From: Pseudomonas sp. UBA4617
GTDB lineage: Bacteria > Pseudomonadota > Gammaproteobacteria > Pseudomonadales > Pseudomonadaceae
DNA length: 35,371 nt
NCBI RefSeq assembly: GCF_002386445.1
Contig: NZ_DGIR01000029.1
Coordinates: 1 to 35,371, forward strand
Direction of reading: 5' to 3'
In this document: positions 15,648 through 21,876 of the stretch, one piece after another
Layout: the number at the start of each line of letters is the position of its first letter
Numbering within the stretch: position 1 is the first letter of the stretch
Program-made: the position numbers and the translations under genes
The notes under the pieces: model-generated
Database searches by the model: none
Told to the model about the DNA's origin: nothing
What the model saw: the letters and a program-made list of their open reading frames with translations, nothing else

Positions 15648-16645
15648 TCATCGTGCCGGGCCCGCCAGCTGGCCGGCGGCATGCCGAACTGGGCGATGAA
15701 CCAGCGGGTGAATGAACTGGGCATGGAATAACCGAGCATGTCGGCAATGCGCCCCAGCGAATAACCGGGGTTTTCCAGGTAGCGCATCACCAGGTCGCGG
15801 CGCACGCCGTTGATCAGGTCCTTGAAGGTCAAGCCGTTTTCTTCGAGGCGCCGCTGCAAGGTGCGCACGTTCATGCCCTGCGTCTGTGCCACCTGCTCGA
15901 TGGTCGCGCGGCCCATGGGTAGCAGCAGGTAGATGGTCTTGCGTAGTTCCAGCTCCAGCGACGGGGTGCCGCCTGCCGGCAGGCTGTCCAGGTAACGCTG
16001 TGCCAGGCGGGCCATGGCTTCGTTGGCCTGGGGGCTGGCGCTGTCGAGATCGGCGGCGGGGCAGACGATACCGTTGAACTCACTGCCGAACACCAGCGTA
16101 CAGCCGAAAATACGCCGATGAGTTGCCAGGTCGGACGGGGCCGCGTGGGTGAAATTGGCGCTGATCGGGTGCCAATGGGCACCCAGCAGGGCCGCGCACA
16201 GGCGCATCATCACGCCGATGGCCAGTTCGGTGGCCTGGCGGCTGCAGGGTGCGCGCCCGTTGATCACTTCCTCACGAATGACCACCGTCTTGCCGGCTTC
16301 CTCGATATGAATGGCCAGGGCGTCATTGAGCAGGTGTCGGTATTGCACGATCACCTGCAAGGCATCGCGCAGGGTGCGCTGGTGGCTGAGCAGCAGGCTG
16401 ATTTCGCCGAAATCCGAAAGTTGCCGCAATTCGGCCATGCGCAGGCCGAAGCTTTCGCAGTGGCTGGCGCTGGCCGAGGCTTCCAGCAAGGCAATGACGC
16501 TGGCAACCGGGATCCGCCGGTTGGGGTCATCGAGCAACGCGGCACTGAGGCCGACCTGCGCCAGCAATGCATGCGGGTTCAGGCCCAGGTGGCGGGACAC
16601 TTCGAGGTAGTTGGTCAAACTGGCGGCACGGACGAGGGCAGGCAT
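15641..16645 (-). CDS. AraC-family transcriptional regulator (PF12625 + HTH_18)
   Basis: 334 residues. The N-terminal PF12625 ligand-sensing domain begins MPALVRAASLTNYLEVSRHLG, the usual start of this subfamily, hence the choice of the ATG at 16645 over one at 16678. The C-terminal double helix-turn-helix (about 235-330) shows RRDLVMRYLENPGYSLGRIADMLGYSMPSSFTRWF, intact. PF12625 regulators often respond to amino acids, fatty acids or lipids. It lies between two catabolic blocks, and a pair of 21-bp-spaced repeats occurs upstream of each; it is the obvious candidate to bind them and activate both. An A-rich Crc-type motif overlaps its start codon. Confidence 0.92.
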   Translation of the reverse strand: MPALVRAASLTNYLEVSRHLGLNPHALLAQVGLSAALLDDPNRRIPVASVIALLEASASASHCESFGLRMAELRQLSDFGEISLLLSHQRTLRDALQVIVQYRHLLNDALAIHIEEAGKTVVIREEVINGRAPCSRQATELAIGVMMRLCAALLGAHWHPISANFTHAAPSDLATHRRIFGCTLVFGSEFNGIVCPAADLDSASPQANEAMARLAQRYLDSLPAGGTPSLELELRKTIYLLLPMGRATIEQVAQTQGMNVRTLQRRLEENGLTFKDLINGVRRDLVMRYLENPGYSLGRIADMLGYSMPSSFTRWFIAQFGMPPASWRARHDEV

Positions 16646-16655
16646 TATTGTTGTT
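16645..16655 (-). promoter_or_regulatory. Crc/Hfq-type A-rich motif at the AraC start codon
   Basis: On the minus strand AACAACAATAA runs into the ATG of the AraC gene and fits AAnAAnAAnAA. Hfq/Crc bound here would cover the start codon and lower synthesis of the activator itself. Confidence 0.5.
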
Positions 16656-16702
16656 TTCCATGTTGGGTATGCCGACATGCGTTGTGTGCCTTATAGCCTG
16701 CG

Positions 16703-16718
16703 TGTCATGAATTGAAAA
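16703..16718. promoter_or_regulatory. Single AraC-type half-site near the AraC promoter
   Basis: tgtcatgaattgaaaa differs at one base from the first repeat of the oxidoreductase operator (8985-9000). It stands 36 bp before the pair at 16739-16775, has no clear 21-bp partner, and lies 58 nt from the AraC start, suggesting autoregulation or looping. Confidence 0.55.
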
Positions 16719-16738
16719 GCAAAGCCTGGCAAGCCCTT

Positions 16739-16775
16739 TGTCATCAAATGAAAAGCTTCTGACGCGCAATGTGAA
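16739..16775 (+). promoter_or_regulatory. Paired AraC-type operator upstream of the hydrolase block
   Basis: Direct repeats tgtcatcaaatgaaaa (16739-16754) and tgacgcgcaatgtgaa (16760-16775), 21 bp apart. A TTAC (16796-16799) follows 21 nt past the second repeat, as at the oxidoreductase promoter; the -10 is probably TTTACT (16795-16800). The second repeat would cover the -35 position, as expected of a class II AraC activator. Start codon 64 nt downstream. Confidence 0.75.
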
Positions 16776-16838
16776 GCACCTCAGGGGCGCGCTGTTTACT
16801 GTGAACCTCAAGAGCTGCATCCCGATACGAGGTTCAAC

Positions 16839-17417
16839 GTGGACAAACTGCAAACCACTGCCACCGTGTTGATTGTCCCTGGCCTGCGCGAGCATGTCGC
16901 CGGGCATTGGCAGACCCTGCTCGCCAGCCGCCTGGCCAAGGTCCGCAGCGTACCGCCGCTGCAGGTTGACCGGCTGAGCTGCACGGCCAGGGTTGAGGCG
17001 ATCCAGCGTGAACTGGAGCAGATCGAGGGCGAGGTGCTGTTGGTGGCCCACAGCGCCGGGGTATTGATGGTCGCCCACTGGGCCGCGCGCTATCAGCGCG
17101 CAGTCAAAGGGGCACTGCTGGCGGCGCCACCGGACCTCGGCGCACCCTGGCCGGCCCACTACCCAAGCCCGGCCAGCCTGGCCGAGCACGGCTGGGCGCC
17201 TGTGCCGGAGGCAGCGCTGCCATTCCCGAGCATCGTAGCTGCCAGCAGCAACGACCCCCTGGCCAGCTACACCGCGGCTGGCGACCTGGCCCGTCGTTGG
17301 GGCAGCGAACTGGTCAGCCTGGGTGCCGTTGGCCACCTCAACCCGGCTTCCGGCTTCGGTCACTGGCCACTGGCCGAAGCCCTGGTCCGTCGTCTGGATA
17401 ACCCGAACCTGCAATAG
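16839..17417 (+). CDS. RBBP9/YdeN-family serine hydrolase (alpha/beta fold)
   Basis: 192 residues from GTG 16839, with GAGG upstream. Small alpha/beta hydrolase: TVLIVPGLREHVAGHW near the start, nucleophile Ser72 in VAHSAG, acid Asp139 in SSNDPLA, and base His166 in VGHLNP. The triad is complete. Relatives are esterase-like enzymes with poorly known substrates. It is the first gene of the block divergent from the AraC regulator and directly follows the paired operator, so it is likely an early step such as ester or lactone hydrolysis. A 6-bp hairpin and an A-rich motif separate it from the DUF1302 gene. Confidence 0.88.
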   Translation: MDKLQTTATVLIVPGLREHVAGHWQTLLASRLAKVRSVPPLQVDRLSCTARVEAIQRELEQIEGEVLLVAHSAGVLMVAHWAARYQRAVKGALLAAPPDLGAPWPAHYPSPASLAEHGWAPVPEAALPFPSIVAASSNDPLASYTAAGDLARRWGSELVSLGAVGHLNPASGFGHWPLAEALVRRLDNPNLQ

Positions 17418-17436
17418 CGCATGGACGCCCCAGCCA

Positions 17437-17455
17437 CGCCCGCATGAGACGGGCG
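17437..17455 (+). other. Intercistronic hairpin between hydrolase and DUF1302 genes
   Basis: CGCCCG (17437-17442) and CGGGCG (17450-17455) form a perfect 6-bp stem with a 7-nt loop. The following run of A, not T, argues against a simple terminator. It may be a processing or mRNA-stability element. Confidence 0.45.
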
Positions 17456-17460
17456 GCGTA

Positions 17461-17474
17461 AAAAACAATAACAA
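17461..17474 (+). promoter_or_regulatory. Crc/Hfq-type A-rich motif before the DUF1302 gene
   Basis: AAAAACAATAACAA is a 14-nt AAnAAnAAnAAnAA run. It ends five bases before the GGAG ribosome site (17480-17483) of the gene at 17492. Confidence 0.55.
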
Positions 17475-17491
17475 TATGTGGAGCCATCGTA

Positions 17492-19447
17492 ATGCCAGAA
17501 CACCGCATTCACCGTGCTGTGAAACCACAGCGCTGCCTGCTCGCCTGCGCCATCAGTCTGCTCTCGCTGCCTGCCGCCCAAGCGTTCGAAGTCGACACTG
17601 GCGACGAAAACTGGGCCGTGCGTTTCGACAACACCGTCAAGTACAACTATGGCGTGCGCACCGAAAGCGCTGACCAGCGCCTGCTGGGCACGCCCAACAG
17701 CAACGACGGTGACTACAACTTCCGCAAGGCCGGCACCAACATTGCCAACCGCATCGACCTGTTGACCGAGCTGGACGTGGTCTACCAAGGCAATACCGGT
17801 TTCCGTGTCAGTACCGCCAGCTGGTATGACAAGGCCTACGACAACACCGGTTCGAACAGCAACCCGTTCGTCAACGGTAACGGTGACCAGTCCGGTATCA
17901 ACCCCAGCCTCAATGGTTTGCCCGGTACCGGCGTGCCGCTGGGCAGCCCGCACCTGAGCAATTACGCCCAGCGTTACTACAGTGGCCCGTCCGGTGAAGT
18001 GCTGGATGCCTTCGTGTTCTTCAGCCGTGAAGTCGGCGAGGCCTCGCAGGTCAGCGCCAAGCTCGGCCAGCACAACCTGTTCTGGGGGGAAACCCTGCTC
18101 AACCCGGTGCACTCGCTGAGCTACGGCCAGTCCGGCCTGGACCTGGCCAAACTGGCTGCCTCGCCGGGCACTGAAGCCAAGGAACTGTTCGTGCCGCGCA
18201 ACCAGCTGTCGACCTCGTTCCTGGTCAACGCCGAACTGACCTTGGGTGCCCAATACTTCTTCGACTGGGATGCTGCCCGCCTGCCTGAAGCTGGTACCTA
18301 CTATGGCGGCTCGGACGTGGTAGGCGAGGGCGCCCAAAGCTTCCTGCTCGGTCACACCGGCACACCGGGGCTGATTCCGCTGCGCGGTGCGCTGACCAGC
18401 ATCCGCCGTGGCCATGATCTGAAACCGGGCAAAAGCGGCGACTGGGGCGTCATGGCCAAATGGTCGCCAGAGTGGCTGGGCGGCACTCTCGGGTTCTACT
18501 ACCGCAAGACCTCCGAGATCCTCCCGCAAGCCTGGCTCGATGCACGCGGCATGACTGTCGCCAACGGCCCGTTCGGCAACCCGCCGGGCAGCCGCCAGGG
18601 CGCGGTCGGCAACCTCTACAACTCGCTGCAAAGCACTACTTACCAGTTCGCCTATGCCGACGACATCGATATCTACGGCGTGAGCCTGTCCAAGGATGTC
18701 GGCGGCGTCAGTGTCGGCAGCGACTTGAACATCCGCCACAACATGCCGCTGGCGAGCATCCCGGCAATCGTCAGCGCCCCCGGCCAAGCTGGCCTGGGCG
18801 GCGGCTTCGGCCTGCTGCCGGCACGCCTGCCCAGCAGTGGCGTGATCTACGACGTGCCCAAGGATGGCGACAGCCTGAGCGCCACCGGCGACACCCTGCA
18901 CTGGACCTTGAGCGGCCTGATGACCATTGCCGACACGCCGCTGTTCGACTCGGCAACCCTGCTTGGCGAACTGTTCTACAGCAACCTGCTCAAGCTCGAT
19001 AGCCACAACGCGGCGTTGTACAAGGGCAAGAGCAGCTACCGCGGCATCGACAAGGCCACCCGCGACAACTGGGGCATCGCCGTCAACTTCACCCCCACCT
19101 GGTACCAGGTGCTACCGGGCATGGACCTGAGCATCCCGCTATCGGTCAACGTCGGCGTCGACGGCGTGTCGCCGGTGCAGGGCGGCGGCGCCGAGAACAC
19201 CGGCAACTACGCGGTGGGCGTGAGCGCCGCGCTCTACAACCAGTACTTCGTCGACCTCAAGTACGTCGACAGCTTCGGTGAGACCAAGGCCTGCAAGGAT
19301 GGCCAGAACGATGGCAGCACCCCCAACGCCCTGGACGGCGAACAGGATTACACCTGCTACGGCGGCGGTTATGCCTCGTTCTCCGGTGGCGGGGCCACCA
19401 CCGAGGACCGTGGCGCCCTGTATCTCACTGTCAAGACGACCTTCTGA
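17492..19447 (+). CDS. DUF1302 family outer-membrane beta-barrel-like protein
   Basis: 651 residues. Signal peptide (about residues 1-31, LLACAISLLSLPAAQAF). It begins with the family signature of a beta-barrel: GDENWAVRFDNTVKYNYGVRTE, then FSREVGEASQVSAKLGQHNLFWGETLL and a C-terminal strand ending in Phe (LYLTVKTTF), the usual outer-membrane assembly signal. DUF1302 proteins are thought to form outer-membrane channels for hydrophobic substrates such as lipids, steroids or terpenoids; experimental support is thin as far as I recall. It starts a run with DUF1329, YCF48 and RND/MMPL genes, a combination repeatedly found together. ATG 17492 with GGAG eight bases upstream. Confidence 0.88.
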   Translation: MPEHRIHRAVKPQRCLLACAISLLSLPAAQAFEVDTGDENWAVRFDNTVKYNYGVRTESADQRLLGTPNSNDGDYNFRKAGTNIANRIDLLTELDVVYQGNTGFRVSTASWYDKAYDNTGSNSNPFVNGNGDQSGINPSLNGLPGTGVPLGSPHLSNYAQRYYSGPSGEVLDAFVFFSREVGEASQVSAKLGQHNLFWGETLLNPVHSLSYGQSGLDLAKLAASPGTEAKELFVPRNQLSTSFLVNAELTLGAQYFFDWDAARLPEAGTYYGGSDVVGEGAQSFLLGHTGTPGLIPLRGALTSIRRGHDLKPGKSGDWGVMAKWSPEWLGGTLGFYYRKTSEILPQAWLDARGMTVANGPFGNPPGSRQGAVGNLYNSLQSTTYQFAYADDIDIYGVSLSKDVGGVSVGSDLNIRHNMPLASIPAIVSAPGQAGLGGGFGLLPARLPSSGVIYDVPKDGDSLSATGDTLHWTLSGLMTIADTPLFDSATLLGELFYSNLLKLDSHNAALYKGKSSYRGIDKATRDNWGIAVNFTPTWYQVLPGMDLSIPLSVNVGVDGVSPVQGGGAENTGNYAVGVSAALYNQYFVDLKYVDSFGETKACKDGQNDGSTPNALDGEQDYTCYGGGYASFSGGGATTEDRGALYLTVKTTF

Positions 19448-19485
19448 GTCCTCTTTCCCAGAGCCTGCACAGGAAGACAAACATC

Positions 19486-20844
19486 ATGAAATGCGTACGT
19501 ACCCTGCTGGCCTCGTGCCTGTCCCTGGCTGCGCTGAATGCTGCCCAGGCCGCTGTTTCCAATGACCAGGCCGCGCGCCTGGGCACCAGCCTGACCGCCA
19601 TTGGCGCGGAAAAGGGTGGCAATGCCGATGGCTCCATCCCGGCCTACCAGGGCGGCCTGCTGGCACCACCGCCGGGTTACCAGACCGGTGCCAGCATGCG
19701 CCCCGACCCGTTCGCCAGCGACAAGCCGGTGCTGGTCATCGATGGCAAGAACGCCGAGCAGTACAAAGACCAGCTGACCGCCACCACCTTCGAGCTGCTC
19801 AAGCGCTACCCCAGCTACCGCGTCGATGTCTACCCGACCCACCGCAGCGTGGCGTTGCCCCAGGCGGTGCTCGACAACACCCGCAAGAACGCCACCGGTG
19901 CCAACAGCAAGGAGGGTGGCACCGCAGTGGACAACGTACTGCCGGGCATCCCGTTCCCGATTCCGCAGAACGGCGCCGAGGCCATGTGGAACTTCCTGCT
20001 GCGCTACCAGGGCGTGAGCATGACCGCCAAGTACGACTCGTGGAACGTCGATGCAGCCGGCAAGCCATCACTTTCGACCACCGGCCAGGCCAACATCAGC
20101 TACCCGATCTACGAGGACATGGCCAGGCCGATCGGCGCCAAGGACACCTATTACCAGATGAAGCTGGTGTACACCGGGCCTGCCCGCCGCGCCGGCGAAG
20201 CGATGATGCTGCGCGATGCGGCCAACCCGCTGGTGCAGCCCCGCAGTGCCTGGCAGTACCTGCCTGGCCAGCGCCGGGTAAAGCTGGCGCCGAACCTGGC
20301 CTATGACACGCCCAACCCGGGCACCTCGGGCTCGGGGACCTATGATGATGTGTTCGTCTTCAACGGTGCGCTGGACCGCTACGACTGGACCCTGGTCGGC
20401 AAGCGGGAAATGTACGTGCCGTACAACACCTACCAGCTGACCTACAACACCGACGTCAAGCAGCTGATCACGCCCAACCACCTGGCGCCGCAGTTCGTGC
20501 GCTGGGAGAAGCACCGGGTATGGGTGGTGGAAGGCAAGCTCAAGGACGGCGCGCGCCACATCTACCACAAGCGCCGCTTCTATCTTGACGAAGACAGCTG
20601 GATCGCCCTGGCGTCGGACCAGTACGACGCCCGTGGCCAGCTGTACCGCGGCTCGTTCGCGTTCCTCACCCAGAGCTACGACAAGCAGACCCCGGACGCC
20701 ACGCCGTTCATGATCTACGACCTGATCGGCGGCACCTACAACCTCAACGGCGTGGTTGGTGCCTACGGCGGCATCCGCTACATCGACCCACTGTCGAAAA
20801 CCCAGTGGTCGCCCGAGTCGCTGGCCGGCAACGGTATTCGCTGA
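19486..20844 (+). CDS. DUF1329 family exported protein
   Basis: 452 residues with a cleavable signal peptide (MKCVRTLLASCLSLAALNAAQA). The mature part has DUF1329 marks: NDQAARLGTSLTAIGAEKGGNADGSIPAY near the start, then WNFLLRYQG, YYQMKLVYTGPARRAGEAMM and GTYNLNGVVGAYGGIRY. The family is related to outer-membrane lipoprotein-sorting (LolB/LolA-like) folds and could carry a hydrophobic ligand across the periplasm; it has no lipobox here. It follows the DUF1302 gene by 38 nt and precedes the YCF48 gene by 21 nt, in line with a transport unit. Start with an AGGAAG site before ATG 19486. Confidence 0.9.
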   Translation: MKCVRTLLASCLSLAALNAAQAAVSNDQAARLGTSLTAIGAEKGGNADGSIPAYQGGLLAPPPGYQTGASMRPDPFASDKPVLVIDGKNAEQYKDQLTATTFELLKRYPSYRVDVYPTHRSVALPQAVLDNTRKNATGANSKEGGTAVDNVLPGIPFPIPQNGAEAMWNFLLRYQGVSMTAKYDSWNVDAAGKPSLSTTGQANISYPIYEDMARPIGAKDTYYQMKLVYTGPARRAGEAMMLRDAANPLVQPRSAWQYLPGQRRVKLAPNLAYDTPNPGTSGSGTYDDVFVFNGALDRYDWTLVGKREMYVPYNTYQLTYNTDVKQLITPNHLAPQFVRWEKHRVWVVEGKLKDGARHIYHKRRFYLDEDSWIALASDQYDARGQLYRGSFAFLTQSYDKQTPDATPFMIYDLIGGTYNLNGVVGAYGGIRYIDPLSKTQWSPESLAGNGIR

Positions 20845-20865
20845 ACCTACCGAGCAGAGGTGGCA

Positions 20866-21861
20866 ATGTCTGTCTTCAAACGATGCAGCGTGGTGATGCT
20901 GGCCCTGGCCACGCTGCAGGGCGCGGTACAGGCGGCGCCCTTCACCGATGTGCTGGACCTGCCTGCGATGCCCACTGCGCTGGCTGCCAGCAGCGCCTTG
21001 CGCGATGTCACCCTGGCCGGGCAACGCCTGGTGGCGGTGGGGCCGCGCGGGCACATCGTGTATTCCGACGACCACGGCGCGCACTGGCAGCAAGCCCAGG
21101 TGCCGGTCAGCGCCGACCTGAACGCCGTGAGCTTCGCCAGCGCCGAACTGGGCTGGGCGGTCGGCCATGACGGTGTGGTGCTGCACAGCCGCGATGGTGG
21201 TGTGCATTGGCACAAGCAACTGGATGGTCGGCTGCTGGCCGAACGGCTGCCGGGCTCGGGCAGTGACAACGCCCTGCTCGATGTGTGGTTCAGCGATGCG
21301 CGCAACGGCTATGCGGTGGGCCTGTTCAACCTGTTGTTGCACACCACGGATGGCGGCGAGCACTGGCAACCCTGGCTCGGCCATGGCGACAACCCGCAAG
21401 ACCTGCACTTGACCAGCCTGGCCGCCATCGGTGGAGAGCTGTACATCACCGGCGAGCAGGGCCTGCTGCTCAAGCGTGATGGCGAGCGCTTCATCCGTGT
21501 CGCAACGCCTTATGCCGGCACGTTGTTTGGCGCGCTGGGCAAGCCCGGCCTGCTGCTGGTGTACGGCCTGCGTGGGCACGTCTACCGCAGCACTGACGGC
21601 GGCCAGCACTGGCAGCCGGTAAGCACCGGTATCACTACCAGCATCAGCGCTGCCGGGGTCGACCGTGAAGGGACGCTGTGGCTGGCCAGCCAGGCAGGCG
21701 ACCTGCTGTTCAGCCGGGATGACGGTGCCAGTTTCAGCCCCGTGCCGCAAAGCACCCGGGGCCCGGTGACCGCGCTCGCTATCGACACCGGCAACGGCCT
21801 GGTGCTGGTGGGTGAGCGGGGCGTGCGCAACCCGGTCGGTAATCCCACGCTGCACCCATGA
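20866..21861 (+). CDS. YCF48/BNR-repeat exported protein (photosystem II stability factor-like)
   Basis: 331 residues from ATG 20866 (AGAGG five bases before; a GTG two codons upstream overlaps that site). Signal peptide up to about residue 24. The mature protein is a beta-propeller with repeated Asp-box motifs: SDDHGAHW, SRDGGVHW, TTDGGEHW, STDGGQHW and SRDDGASF. Members of this family accompany RND/MMPL exporters; a role as a periplasmic partner of the transporter downstream is inferred from that association. The stop is 15 nt from the MMPL gene start. Confidence 0.9.
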   Translation: MSVFKRCSVVMLALATLQGAVQAAPFTDVLDLPAMPTALAASSALRDVTLAGQRLVAVGPRGHIVYSDDHGAHWQQAQVPVSADLNAVSFASAELGWAVGHDGVVLHSRDGGVHWHKQLDGRLLAERLPGSGSDNALLDVWFSDARNGYAVGLFNLLLHTTDGGEHWQPWLGHGDNPQDLHLTSLAAIGGELYITGEQGLLLKRDGERFIRVATPYAGTLFGALGKPGLLLVYGLRGHVYRSTDGGQHWQPVSTGITTSISAAGVDREGTLWLASQAGDLLFSRDDGASFSPVPQSTRGPVTALAIDTGNGLVLVGERGVRNPVGNPTLHP

Positions 21862-21876
21862 CAAGAGAAGACCCCG

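Noticed and set aside
16776..16838. Possible sigma-54 promoter before the hydrolase gene
   Set aside because: No GG-N10-GC element at proper spacing; an AraC-assisted sigma-70 promoter fits better.
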